Positions 16,484-24,370 are shown, numbered from the stretch's first letter. The stretch: DNA of 39,530 nucleotides from JAHBNG01 sp039028975 (GCA_039028975.1 JBCCHB010000150.1:1-39530); one strand, 5' to 3'. Translations and numbers: made by a program. Notes: generated from the letters alone by a model not told the origin.

Positions 16484-17701
16484 ATGTCTTCTCCTCATAC
16501 CTCTCCTGTTACCATACAGGATGTACAAACCATCTTGACCCAGCCAGCCGGTTCCCGACTGATTATCATCAAGATCATTACATCTGAGCCTGGACTGTAT
16601 GGACTGGGTTGTGCCACTTTTACCCAACGCTTTCATGCCGTTCATGCCGCTATCGAAAACCATCTAAAGCCATTCCTCATCGGGCGAGATGTTTCTCGTA
16701 TCGAAGAGACGTGGCAGATGGCCATGGTCCACTCCTACTGGCGTAACGGCCCCGTTTTGAGCAATGCGGTTTCGGGTGCAGATCAGGCTCTTTGGGACAT
16801 TAAAGGCAAGATGGCCAACATGCCGGTCTATGAACTATTGGGGGGCAAATGTCGGGAGGCGGCGGCGGTTTACGTTCACGCCAACGGCTCGACCCCGGGA
16901 GAGGTAGAAGAAGGCGTACGGGCTTATCTGGAAGAGGGGTATCGCTACATCCGTGTGCAGATGGGCGGCTATGGGGGCGAGAGCCGCAACATGGTTAAGC
17001 CTGAAGGCGCGCCAGATGGGGCTTACTTTGATCGGCGCGAGTACATGCGCAACATGGTCCGTATGATTGAGCATGTACGGACTGAAGTTGGCGAGGAAGT
17101 CGAATTGCTTCACGACATTCACGAGCGACTTCAGCCCATCGAAACGGTGCAATTTGCCAAAGATCTAGAGCCATTCAAGCTCTTCTTCTTAGAAGATGCA
17201 TTGGCACCCGAAGATATCGATTGGTTTGCCAGAATTCGGGAGCAATGCGCAACACCACTGGCAATGGGTGAGCTATTCAATAACCCACGGGAGTGGCAGC
17301 CGCTCATTGAAGGCCGCCTGATCGACTTTATCCGAATGCACGTGAGCCAGATGGGGGGCATTACCCCAGCACGCAATGTGGCCTCATTTGCCAATATGTA
17401 TGGTATCCGCACCGCGTGGCACGGGCCAGGAGATACGTCACCAGTAGGCCATGCAGCCAACTTGCATTTGGATCTGTGGGCACCCAACTTTGGCATCCAA
17501 GAGTGGTGTCGCTTCCCCGAGCACGTCTATGAGATGTTCCCAGGGTTGCCAGAAGTGCGTAACGGATACATGTACCCCAGCGATAAGCCAGGTTTGGGCA
17601 TCGACATAGATGAAGTATTGGCAGCCAAATATCCTTGCCAAGATCAGGTCGAATTCTGGACCCAAACGAGGTTGCCAGACGGGACGCCGGTAAGGCCGTA
17701 G
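16484..17701 (+). CDS. Enolase-superfamily dehydratase, mannonate dehydratase/RspA (ManD) type
   Basis: ManD enzymes dehydrate D-mannonate or D-gluconate to the 2-keto-3-deoxy acid using Mg2+. The 405-residue product has the N-terminal capping domain, then the barrel with YIRVQM (Arg157, Gln159), LLHDIHERL (Asp211 ligand, His213 general base), FFLEDA (Glu237), AMGELFNN (Glu263) and RTAWHGPGDTSPVGHAA (His313). The D-x-H arrangement and the NFGIQEW segment are hallmarks of the ManD subgroup rather than of other enolase-superfamily members. EDA replaces the usual EDP, and the C-terminus ends in a divergent tail. AAGGAG lies 6-7 nt before the ATG. Only some family members have real activity on mannonate, so the substrate stays open. 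The nearby GH4 glycosidase would fit a hexuronate route. Confidence 0.88.
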   Translation: MSSPHTSPVTIQDVQTILTQPAGSRLIIIKIITSEPGLYGLGCATFTQRFHAVHAAIENHLKPFLIGRDVSRIEETWQMAMVHSYWRNGPVLSNAVSGADQALWDIKGKMANMPVYELLGGKCREAAAVYVHANGSTPGEVEEGVRAYLEEGYRYIRVQMGGYGGESRNMVKPEGAPDGAYFDRREYMRNMVRMIEHVRTEVGEEVELLHDIHERLQPIETVQFAKDLEPFKLFFLEDALAPEDIDWFARIREQCATPLAMGELFNNPREWQPLIEGRLIDFIRMHVSQMGGITPARNVASFANMYGIRTAWHGPGDTSPVGHAANLHLDLWAPNFGIQEWCRFPEHVYEMFPGLPEVRNGYMYPSDKPGLGIDIDEVLAAKYPCQDQVEFWTQTRLPDGTPVRP

Positions 17702-17703
17702 AA

Positions 17704-17763
17704 TCGGTAATCGGTAGGTCGGTAATCGGTAGGTCGGTGTTCGGTAGGTCGGTGTTCGATTAG
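17704..17763. repeat. 15-bp tandem array A, four copies
   Basis: The units are TCGGTAATCGGTAGG twice, TCGGTGTTCGGTAGG once and a decayed TCGGTGTTCGATTAG, starting 3 nt after the stop codon of the ManD-like gene. Each unit is a 7-mer plus 8-mer pair. No unique spacers are present, so it is not a CRISPR array. Confidence 0.85.
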
Positions 17764-17774
17764 TCAGCAGTTGG

Positions 17775-17834
17775 TCATCGAATACCGGCTCATCGAATAC
17801 CGGCTCATTGACTACCGGCTCACTGACCAACCAA
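17775..17834. repeat. 15-bp tandem array B, inverted relative to array A
   Basis: The units are TCATCGAATACCGGC twice, TCATTGACTACCGGC and a decayed fourth copy. The reverse complement of the first unit (GCCGGTATTCGATGA) matches the end of array A (GTCGGTGTTCGATTA) at 12 of 15 positions. Arrays A and B can therefore fold into a long hairpin with a loop of about 11 nt, which may also terminate the ManD-like transcript. Confidence 0.8.
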
Positions 17835-18012
17835 TCCACCACTTACTTCGCTCCTCAACGGCTCACAAAGGGAATAAATATCGCACCGGTCAAACCTGTC
17901 TCCTCATCCATTGACTCCTCAGCAAGCTCCAGAGACGTTGGTGTCCCGACACTGAGAATAACTTTATATGGCTAGCTGTACCCAGGGGCAATGATGGATG
18001 AGTTCTGAATCT

Positions 18013-18066
18013 TTCACGCTCAATTTACGCTCAATTAGCGGTAATTTAACGACCGCCCGTTACAAT
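18013..18066 (+). promoter_or_regulatory. Four 11-bp direct repeats before a -10 box (PhoB/OmpR-type promoter candidate)
   Basis: TTCACG, TTTACG, TTAGCG and TTAACG begin at 18013, 18024, 18035 and 18046, exactly 11 bp apart, and the first two are followed by CTCAA. A TACAAT box lies at 18061-18066 and no good -35 box is seen. Head-to-tail 11-bp units just upstream of a -10 element are the known layout of sites for OmpR/PhoB-family response regulators. The regulator itself is not in the window. The likely target is the 69-codon gene at 18160. Confidence 0.55.
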
Positions 18067-18159
18067 GAAGCCACACCGCAATTAGAGCGGGACAAAATAA
18101 AAGATTCATCAAGTGTCAATTAGAGATACAGTAAACAAACCAATAACCGGAGACAACAA

Positions 18160-18369
18160 ATGAACTATAATTTAGACCCAACGTTAGCAGAGATCGAAAT
18201 TCGTCATCGTCATGAATTTGTCAAGAGTGAGTTCCGAAATGCATCAGAAGAACAGGCATTTGTTCTAAATAAAATATCTCAAGGTACAGAGTGGGTAAAG
18301 AACCAAGTGAGCAAGCTCACTTCTGGATTTGGACAGAGTGGAACCGGCTCACTTCAACCTAGCGCTTAA
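18160..18369 (+). CDS. Small protein of unknown function, 69 residues
   Basis: I do not recognise this protein. The first 50 residues are rich in charged residues and probably helical (LAEIEIRHRHEFVKSEFRNA, then an EEQAFVLNKI stretch). The last 18 are Gly, Ser and Gln rich and probably flexible. There is no signal peptide or membrane segment, so it should be cytoplasmic. It has good signals for a real gene: GGAG 7-8 nt before the ATG, and a -10 box with four 11-bp repeats about 100 nt upstream. It is flanked by inverted 15-bp arrays. A DNA- or protein-binding small regulator or stress protein is possible, but nothing in the sequence demonstrates it. Confidence 0.6.
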   Translation: MNYNLDPTLAEIEIRHRHEFVKSEFRNASEEQAFVLNKISQGTEWVKNQVSKLTSGFGQSGTGSLQPSA

Positions 18370-18401
18370 CGATGTACTGTATTGACGAGTATCCAAAGAT
18401 A

Positions 18402-18454
18402 GCCTACTCCGCGAGCATTCTGACTCCCCCGTCAGAGTCGCTCCCTGAGTAGGC
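18402..18454. other. Nested hairpin downstream of the small gene
   Basis: GCCTACTC (18402-18409) pairs with GAGTAGGC (18447-18454), and inside it TCTGAC (18419-18424) pairs with GTCAGA (18431-18436). Alternative pairings of GACTC and GAGTC words are also possible. It begins 32 nt after the small gene's stop and may terminate it, though no T-run follows directly. Confidence 0.5.
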
Positions 18455-18720
18455 CGACTCGGTCCCCTTGCTTCTTTCCATCGTTTTTGGTTGGGCTTCC
18501 AGGCAGCAAAGACAAGAAGATTATACTCAGAAAGACCAGCAGGTTACTCCACAAGAACTCAGTCTGTAGGCCATATTCCTCGACCACCGAACCCACCAGC
18601 CAGATTTCCACACCTCTCGTAACCCAACGTTAACGCCATATAACTTCCATTGGCAAAGGCTCAATTATTGGAGCAATGATCTTGGGCAAAGGCCATCAAG
18701 ACAGGCATTGATGTAATGGC
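18432..18720 (-). pseudogene. Decayed C-terminus of an MFS transporter
   Basis: Reading the minus strand gives MPVLMAFAQDHCSNN, an in-frame TGA, then AFANGSYMALTLGYERCGNL. One frame change later it gives GSVVEEYGLQTEFLW, then SNLLVFLSIIFLSLLPGSP and a charged tail to a stop at 18432-18434. This is the usual pattern of the last two to three helices of a major facilitator permease (P-x-L-A...NG-Y-M-A-L...G-x-x-x-E-x-Y-G...LLP). The stop, the frameshift and the missing N-terminal three quarters make it a relic. It once probably imported a substrate of the neighbouring enzymes. The remainder of 18370-18944 holds the nested hairpin and array C. Confidence 0.7.
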
Positions 18721-18861
18721 TCTCTAATTCATCTTCATCATCCTACCCTATCTCCCGTTATCCTTCCCATTTTGCCGTTACTTAGTTATTTCCACATTGA
18801 CACAACAGATCAGCCAGACTACAATATGGACTGGTCTTTGGTTGATTGGTCAAGAGTCAGA

Positions 18862-18919
18862 CCTTACGACAACAGACTTTACGACTGCGGACCTAACGAC
18901 TACAGACCTAACGACGCAC
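18862..18919. repeat. 15-bp tandem array C, same family as array A in reverse
   Basis: Units CCTTACGACAACAGA, CTTTACGACTGCGGA and CCTAACGACTACAGA are followed by a partial copy. The reverse complement of the third unit (TCTGTAGTCGTTAGG) matches the array A unit TCGGTAATCGGTAGG at 12 of 15 positions. It ends 25 nt before the ATG of the GH4 gene, inside its likely leader or promoter region. Confidence 0.8.
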
Positions 18920-18944
18920 AACAAGAACCACAGGAGTCAACCAA

Positions 18945-20504
18945 ATGTCAATCAAAATTGCTATGATCGGAGCGGGTTCTATCGGCTTCACCCGAAAACT
19001 AATGCATGATATTTTGGCTGTGCCAGAATTAGTCGATACGCACTTTGCTTTTATGGATATCTCTGAGCCAAATCTAAACATGGTTGCCCAGCTTTCCGAG
19101 CGGGATATCCAAGCCAATCAACTCCCCGCCAAAGTCACAACCCATACCAATCAGCAAGAGGCCATCCAAGAAGCAGACTACGTAATTAGCACCATTCGTC
19201 AGGGTGGGTTGGCGGCCTTTCAGACCGATATCGACATTCCCCTCAGGTACGGTATCGATCAGTGTGTAGGTGATACTATCTGTGCCGGCGGCATTATGTA
19301 TGCTCAACGAACCATTCCGGCACTACTCTCCATCTGCGATGACATCAGCGAAGTAGCCAATGATGATGCCATTTTCCTCAACTACTCCAATCCCATGGCC
19401 ATGAACGTGTGGGCCTGCAACCAGTATGGGGGCGTGCCAACCATCGGTCTCTGTCACGGCGTTCAGGGTGGGCACTGGCAGATAACTCGCTCCATCGAAC
19501 TTTGGGCCAAGAAAGAAGGTCTCATAGGCGAAGATGAAGAGCTTCATCGCAGAGATGTGGATATTGTCTGTGCAGGAATCAATCATCAGACTTGGTATAT
19601 CCAAGTTGAGTGGCGGGGTATGGATATGGTCCCTCGTCTGCTAGAACTCTTCGAAGCTCACCCCCAGTATAGCGTAGAAGAGAAGGTGCGCATTGACATC
19701 CTGCGCCGCTTTGGCTATTACACCACTGAATCCAACGGCCACGTCTCTGAGTATCTGCCTTGGTATCGCAAGCGCCCGGATGAGATCATGGACTGGATTG
19801 ATATGTCCAAGTGGATTAATGGCGAGACGGGGGGCTACCTACGCGTCTGTACCGAGGGACGGAATTGGTTTGAGACTGACTTCCCCAACTGGCTGAAAGA
19901 AGATCCGCCCGTAATTGCTTCGGACAAGCGTAGTGAAGAGCATGGTTCCTACATTATCGAAGGATTGGAGACTGGGCGCATTTACCGGGGCCACTTCAAC
20001 ATCCCTAACAATGGCCACATCACCAACCTGCCCGACGGTGCCATTATCGAGATTCCCGGCTATGTCGACAAAAATGGCATCAATATGCCTGTGGTTGGCG
20101 ATCTGCCCATGGCTTGTGCTGCAACCTGTTCGGCTAGCGTACGGGTTCAAGAGATGGCCATGGAAGCCGCTGTGCATGGAGATGTGGAGCTGCTAAAACA
20201 AGCCATGCTCCACGACCCGTTGGTGGGGGCCGTCTGTAATCCGGAAGAGATCTGGCAAATGACTGACGAAATGCTAGTGGCCCAAGCCCCGTGGTTGCCA
20301 CAATTTGCTGATGCCATCCCCCAAGCCCAAGCTCGACTAGATGCTGCTGAATCCAATGGAACCCGGGTCCTTCTGCGGGATAGCTGGTCGGGAGCCGCTC
20401 GCCTCCATACGAAGAGCGTAGCCGAAATGGCCGAGCAGAAAGAAGAAGCTCGGGCCAATGCAGCCGCGGCAGACAAAGGAAACATGACCAAAGAGCCAGC
20501 GTGA
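18945..20504 (+). CDS. Glycoside hydrolase family 4 (alpha-galactosidase/alpha-glucuronidase type)
   Basis: GH4 enzymes cleave glycosides by an NAD+- and Mn2+-dependent oxidation, elimination and addition route. The 519-residue product has the NAD-binding GAGSIGF (9-15), NYSNPMA (146-152), the metal-site Cys170 within LCHGVQGG, and GINH with His214. GH4 subgroups are usually told apart by the four residues starting at this Cys. CHSV is typical of MelA/AglA enzymes and CHEV of alpha-galacturonidases; a CHG form has been linked to alpha-glucuronidases. CHGV here therefore hints at a uronide substrate, but this is not decisive. No signal peptide is present, so it acts in the cytoplasm on an imported oligosaccharide. 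AGGAG lies 8 nt before the ATG. The C-terminal 40 residues are Ala/Glu/Lys-rich and look like an extra tail. Confidence 0.88.
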   Translation: MSIKIAMIGAGSIGFTRKLMHDILAVPELVDTHFAFMDISEPNLNMVAQLSERDIQANQLPAKVTTHTNQQEAIQEADYVISTIRQGGLAAFQTDIDIPLRYGIDQCVGDTICAGGIMYAQRTIPALLSICDDISEVANDDAIFLNYSNPMAMNVWACNQYGGVPTIGLCHGVQGGHWQITRSIELWAKKEGLIGEDEELHRRDVDIVCAGINHQTWYIQVEWRGMDMVPRLLELFEAHPQYSVEEKVRIDILRRFGYYTTESNGHVSEYLPWYRKRPDEIMDWIDMSKWINGETGGYLRVCTEGRNWFETDFPNWLKEDPPVIASDKRSEEHGSYIIEGLETGRIYRGHFNIPNNGHITNLPDGAIIEIPGYVDKNGINMPVVGDLPMACAATCSASVRVQEMAMEAAVHGDVELLKQAMLHDPLVGAVCNPEEIWQMTDEMLVAQAPWLPQFADAIPQAQARLDAAESNGTRVLLRDSWSGAARLHTKSVAEMAEQKEEARANAAAADKGNMTKEPA

Positions 20505-20589
20505 GTAGACAGTAGATGGTTACCTGTGGAGCGGATGGTGAATTGGGTCCACTTGTCATGAATCACTTAGTACGAATCACGGAGCATTT

Positions 20590-21711
20590 ATGAATATCCA
20601 TTCAATCACTGCCATTGGGCTCATTGGCGATACCCCTGAGGGGGGATGGAGTAACGAAATTCAGCCCGACGATTGTGTCCACACCCTTGTGAGGGTTGAC
20701 ACGGATGAAGGTGTTACTGGCTGGGGCAGCGTCTTTACCAATGATCGGCTGGTGCAGGCTGCCCTTGGTGTGCTGGAGCCACTCTATCGTAATGAAAATG
20801 CGCTGGAACCAGAGCGAGTCTGTGAGAAGCTGCACCAAAATATGTTTTGGTTAGGGCGAGGCGGTTCGGTGACTCATACCATCAGCGGGGTCGACATCGC
20901 GCTGTGGGACATTCTGGGAAAGGTGACGGGGCAGCCAGTCGGTCGTCTTTTGGGCGGACGGTACCGAGAACGGGTCAAACCCTATGCATCGCTCTTAATG
21001 GATCAACCTGAGCCGCTGCGCGAGCACCTGTTGCGTATCAAAGAACAGGGCTTCAGGGCCTTCAAAATGGGGTGGGGGCCATTCGGCCGAGAATCGCATC
21101 AGCTAGACGAGGCTATTGTGCGTACAGCCAGAGAGGCTGTTGGCGATGACTGTATGCTCATGGTAGACGCGGGCGGTAGTGACGAGTATTGGTATAATGG
21201 CTATAAGTGGGCGCTGCGTACGGCGCATATGCTGGCTGAATATAATGTAGATTGGTTTGAAGAGCCGCTCAATGCCGATGCCATGGATGATTATGTTCAT
21301 TTACGTCGGAATGCACCCTTGCCCATCGCCGGTGGAGAAGTCTTAACTCGGCGACAGGCCTTTCAACCCTGGCTTCAAGCTGGGGCCTTCGACATTGTTC
21401 AGCCCGATGTGACCAAAGTCGGTGGTATCTCCGAAGAGCGACGCATTGGCTGGATGGCCCAGGAGAATGGGATCCGCTTTATTCCCCACGGCTGGAATAC
21501 TGCCTTGGGCCTAGCTGCCGACCTACATCTCGCTTCGGCCTTTCCGGATACGAATATGGTAGAATACATTACCGGATCACCCTACATTGATGAGTTAACC
21601 CAGGGTGGTTGGCAGTTGGATGACGAGGGGTTGCTCATCATCCCAGAGGTGCCCGGGCTGGGAATCGAGCTGAATATGGATGTAGTAGAAAAATATAGCC
21701 GCAAGGAATAG
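20590..21711 (+). CDS. Mandelate racemase/muconate lactonizing enzyme family, probable sugar-acid dehydratase
   Basis: This 373-residue enolase-superfamily protein has the full MR-type set: AFKMGW (Lys159, where the second Lys of the usual K-x-K is Gly), LMVDAGG (Asp193), WFEEPL (Glu224), IAGGEVLTRRQ (Glu250), QPDVTKVGG (Asp273 of the Asp-His dyad) and IPHGWNTALG (His300). Such enzymes remove a proton next to a carboxylate, bound to Mg2+, and usually dehydrate an aldonate to a 2-keto-3-deoxy acid. The Asp/His dyad with an intact second-strand Lys places it with the MR subgroup, but no substrate can be named. GGAG 5 nt before the ATG supports the start. It follows the GH4 gene by 85 nt on the same strand, so the two may be co-transcribed. 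Confidence 0.86.
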   Translation: MNIHSITAIGLIGDTPEGGWSNEIQPDDCVHTLVRVDTDEGVTGWGSVFTNDRLVQAALGVLEPLYRNENALEPERVCEKLHQNMFWLGRGGSVTHTISGVDIALWDILGKVTGQPVGRLLGGRYRERVKPYASLLMDQPEPLREHLLRIKEQGFRAFKMGWGPFGRESHQLDEAIVRTAREAVGDDCMLMVDAGGSDEYWYNGYKWALRTAHMLAEYNVDWFEEPLNADAMDDYVHLRRNAPLPIAGGEVLTRRQAFQPWLQAGAFDIVQPDVTKVGGISEERRIGWMAQENGIRFIPHGWNTALGLAADLHLASAFPDTNMVEYITGSPYIDELTQGGWQLDDEGLLIIPEVPGLGIELNMDVVEKYSRKE

Positions 21712-21747
21712 CCGAATGGTAAGCGGTGAATTACAAATGATGAATTG

Positions 21748-21798
21748 CGAATGATGAATGACGGCATCTGTGCTGCCAATTCACTCATTCATCATTCG
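21748..21798. repeat. 14-bp perfect inverted repeat
   Basis: CGAATGATGAATGA (21748-21761) pairs with TCATTCATCATTCG (21785-21798), with a 23-nt loop. It is surrounded by similar ATGATGAATT words and lies just after the MR-family gene, so it may end its transcript or be a dispersed short repeat. Confidence 0.7.
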
Positions 21799-21917
21799 AA
21801 GCCCTTCGGTTGTAACAAACCAATTGGCGGATTCAATATCCACAATATGGTTTCGATGTCTTAAGGGCTTAAATGTAAGATCGGTTGTCTTTTATCCTGT
21901 GCCCAAGGAGGAATTGT

Positions 21918-22673
21918 ATGACGCTCACCCCACAACAAGCAGAACAATATAAAACCCAGGGCTACTTCAGCCCTATCGACGTTTTTGGTGAAGACGAGGC
22001 GAACCAATATCGTGGACACTTTGATCATCTGGAGACCAAAGTTGGTAAGGAGACTGCCCAGATAGGGTTGGTAGACTATCATTTTCAAGAGCGCTTTATC
22101 TGGGATCTGGCGACCCACCCTAAAATTTTGGACGCGATTGAAGCCATTGTTGGCCCCAACTTTTACCTGCTGGCTACCCACTTTTTTAATAAATACGGCA
22201 CCGGACCAGATACGGAAGCCTTCGTGGCTTGGCATCAGGATGTAACCTTTTGGGGCCTGGAACCTCCCTATGCCATTACCGCTTGGTACGCAGTGGATGA
22301 TAGTGATCAGGAGAATGGCTGTATGCAGGTCGTTCCGGCCACTCATGTTAATGGTATACAAGAACATGGCAAATCCGCCGCAGCAGGCAACCTACTCAGC
22401 ATCAACCAAGAAGTGAGCATAACGCCCGAGCAGTTGAATACTGTTGCTGACTTACCACTAAAGGCTGGCCAGATGTCTCTTCACGATGGGACGCTGGTTC
22501 ATGGTAGCTTACCCAACCGCTCAACTCGCCGCCGCTGTGGTTTAACCCTTCGTTACGTCCCAACCTGGGTTAAGCAAACAGAGCGCAACTCGTACGACAA
22601 ACGCTGGAATGCCATCCTTATTCGAGGCGAAGATCCCGAGAAGAATTTTGAAGAAGTAGAGAGACCCTTCTAG
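21918..22673 (+). CDS. Phytanoyl-CoA dioxygenase (PhyH) family oxygenase
   Basis: PhyH enzymes are Fe(II)/2-oxoglutarate oxygenases that hydroxylate lipids or small metabolites. The iron triad is visible as WHQD (His106, Asp108) and LVHGSLPN (His195), followed by an Arg-rich strand TRRRCGLTLRY that should bind 2-oxoglutarate. The 251 residues fit the family. I place the start at the ATG at 21918, because AGGAGG stands 6 nt before it; the upstream in-frame TTG at 21885 would run through that site. There is no signal peptide. It is followed on the same strand by the oxidase and P450 genes, giving three oxidative enzymes in a row. The substrate is unknown; bacterial PhyH proteins rarely act on phytanoyl-CoA. 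Confidence 0.87.
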   Translation: MTLTPQQAEQYKTQGYFSPIDVFGEDEANQYRGHFDHLETKVGKETAQIGLVDYHFQERFIWDLATHPKILDAIEAIVGPNFYLLATHFFNKYGTGPDTEAFVAWHQDVTFWGLEPPYAITAWYAVDDSDQENGCMQVVPATHVNGIQEHGKSAAAGNLLSINQEVSITPEQLNTVADLPLKAGQMSLHDGTLVHGSLPNRSTRRRCGLTLRYVPTWVKQTERNSYDKRWNAILIRGEDPEKNFEEVERPF

Positions 22674-23007
22674 GAACGGGAATTAAATAACTTGAGCACT
22701 TGATGGAGCTTCATCCGGTTGAAACGCGCACGTTATTTACAACTCATTCATTAGCATGTAAGACCATTCCGAAAAATAAGTCACCCAGATTGCCGTGGAG
22801 AAAGCATTCTCTAATGTGGCTCCACCTGGGTGACCGGCGTAGGGGAACGCTTACTCCGCGTATAGTTAAACTGCGGTCGATTTGAAAACCGGAGCAGAGT
22901 ATAATTTCTTGGAATGGGCTAAATGAAATGATTATGATTAGCCTGCTAGCTCTTGTATCTCGCCATCAATATTAAAAAGGAAAATCGGTAGTGGTGAACG
23001 ATTGTTT
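22674..23007. other. Intergenic region with a bulged hairpin
   Basis: No gene is seen in these 334 bases. They hold the hairpin at 22780-22834. The promoter of the oxidase gene probably lies in the AT-rich stretch 22895-22985, but no clear pair of boxes can be assigned. Confidence 0.4.
22780..22834. repeat. Bulged long hairpin
   Basis: GTCACCCAG (22780-22788) pairs with CTGGGTGAC (22826-22834), then GTGGAG (22795-22800) pairs with CTCCAC (22820-22825), leaving a 6-nt bulge on one side. A CATT/AATG pair can close the top. No T-run follows, so an attenuator, processed RNA or dispersed palindrome is as likely as a terminator. Confidence 0.6.
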
Positions 23008-24228
23008 ATGACCAACAAACTTGTATATGACGTAATTGTTGTAGGCGCAGGCCTCATTGGCGCTGCGGCTCTTCGTCACTTCAGCACCAGTGGTGGGAAC
23101 GTATTGGGAATCGGCCCCGATGAACCAACAAATTGGCAGACACACACCGGTGTCTATGCCAGCCACTACGACCAGGGACGCATCACTCGGCGAGTTGATC
23201 CGGACTTCGTCTGGTCTCTGCTGGGCGCACGGGCAATCGACGATTATGCCACTATCGAAGGCGATAGTGACATTCCTTTCCATGGAGCCGTTGGTTGCCT
23301 GAGAGTGACAGCGGACGCTTCGGCACCTGACGACTCTTTGACCCAGTCCCGTCAGAACGGCGTAGACAACGGTGCCGTTCTAGCTGACTTAGACAGCTCA
23401 GAGATGGCAACGGTCTTTCCTTTCTTCCACTTACCCGATAGCGGCACTGGTGTACTGGAGAGCCGAGGCGCAGGCTATATCAACCCACCCGCGCTCATTG
23501 AGGCCCAACTGGCCATTGCTCGGCAGCATGGCGCGAATCGGGTTCGGGCCACTGCTACTGAGCTGAGCCGACGGGATAGTCAATGGCATATTCACTGCGA
23601 TAATGGTGAAATCTATGGAACATCAAAACTTTTGGTGACAACTGGTGCCTTTACCAATGGATTGCTCCCAAAACCGCTGGATTTGCGTCCTCGCTCTGCC
23701 ACAACGCTGCTAGCGGAAGTCAGCGATGTAGAAGCCCAGCGCTTGGCTGAGATGCCCTCCGTTATCTATCGACTGCCAGAAAATCCGCTTGTCTTCTCCA
23801 TCTATGCTCTGCCTCCTATACGTTACCCAGATGGCAAGCTCTACTTGAAGATCGGTCACACCTATCACAAACCACTCTATTTTCCAGATCAAGCCAGCCT
23901 GTGTCAATGGTATAAAGGTCAGGGTGAAGTGGACCATTGGGAGACCATGAATGAGATTCTCTTCACGCTGATACCAAACCTTCAGCCTGAGCGGCTCTTT
24001 ACTCGACCCTGCGCGGTTACCCACACAGCCCACGAACGACCCTACATCGACATGATTGATGAGGATCTTTATGTAGCTGTTGGCGGTTGTGGAGGGGCTG
24101 CTAAATCTTCACCTGAGATCGGAAAAATAGCAGCTATGTTGGTTGAACGCGAAAAATGGACCTACGATGTAGCCGCAGAGACCTTCTCCGCAGTTTACCA
24201 AAAAGAAACAGCGAACATACTAGTGTAG
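23008..24228 (+). CDS. FAD-dependent oxidoreductase of the DAO (D-amino acid/sarcosine oxidase-like) family
   Basis: The N-terminus has the dinucleotide-binding fold DVIVVGAGLIGAAALRHFS, then a second FAD-contact region and, near the C-terminus, YVAVGGCGGAAKSSPEIGKIAA, as in sarcosine and N-methyl-amino-acid oxidases. At 406 residues it has the single-polypeptide length of this family, which oxidises amines or amino acids with FAD. I take the ATG at 23008 as the start; GGTGA lies about 10 nt upstream and the in-frame TTG at 23002 is a weaker choice. There is no signal peptide. Members of this family include dehydrogenases for hydroxy-D-proline, so a link to the proline-racemase-like gene at 15201 is conceivable, but the two are 7 kb apart and on opposite strands. 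Confidence 0.82.
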   Translation: MTNKLVYDVIVVGAGLIGAAALRHFSTSGGNVLGIGPDEPTNWQTHTGVYASHYDQGRITRRVDPDFVWSLLGARAIDDYATIEGDSDIPFHGAVGCLRVTADASAPDDSLTQSRQNGVDNGAVLADLDSSEMATVFPFFHLPDSGTGVLESRGAGYINPPALIEAQLAIARQHGANRVRATATELSRRDSQWHIHCDNGEIYGTSKLLVTTGAFTNGLLPKPLDLRPRSATTLLAEVSDVEAQRLAEMPSVIYRLPENPLVFSIYALPPIRYPDGKLYLKIGHTYHKPLYFPDQASLCQWYKGQGEVDHWETMNEILFTLIPNLQPERLFTRPCAVTHTAHERPYIDMIDEDLYVAVGGCGGAAKSSPEIGKIAAMLVEREKWTYDVAAETFSAVYQKETANILV

Positions 24229-24336
24229 ATTGTCAATTGACGATTGTCAGTAAATCGCAGTAAAACTGGCACGACTCATGTCTCTCGTGGGCGTGCTCAC
24301 TTAACAATTGCGTCTACTTGCAGGTTAACTATCTTA

Positions 24337-24370
24337 GCCAGGACACGGACTACGCACTACGTGTTCTGGC
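24337..24370. repeat. 11-bp inverted repeat before the P450 gene
   Basis: GCCAGGACACG (24337-24347) pairs with CGTGTTCTGGC (24360-24370) with one mismatch position and a 12-nt loop. It ends 24 nt before the P450 start codon and could affect its translation or be a dispersed palindrome. Confidence 0.55.

Noticed and set aside
17704..17834. CRISPR array
   Set aside because: The 15-bp units are directly adjacent with no unique spacers, and no cas gene is present.
18772..18966. 64-codon open frame running through array C into the GH4 gene start
   Set aside because: Its residues come from the 15-bp repeat (RPYDNRLYDCGPNDYRPND) and it overlaps the GH4 start; no ribosome binding site precedes it.
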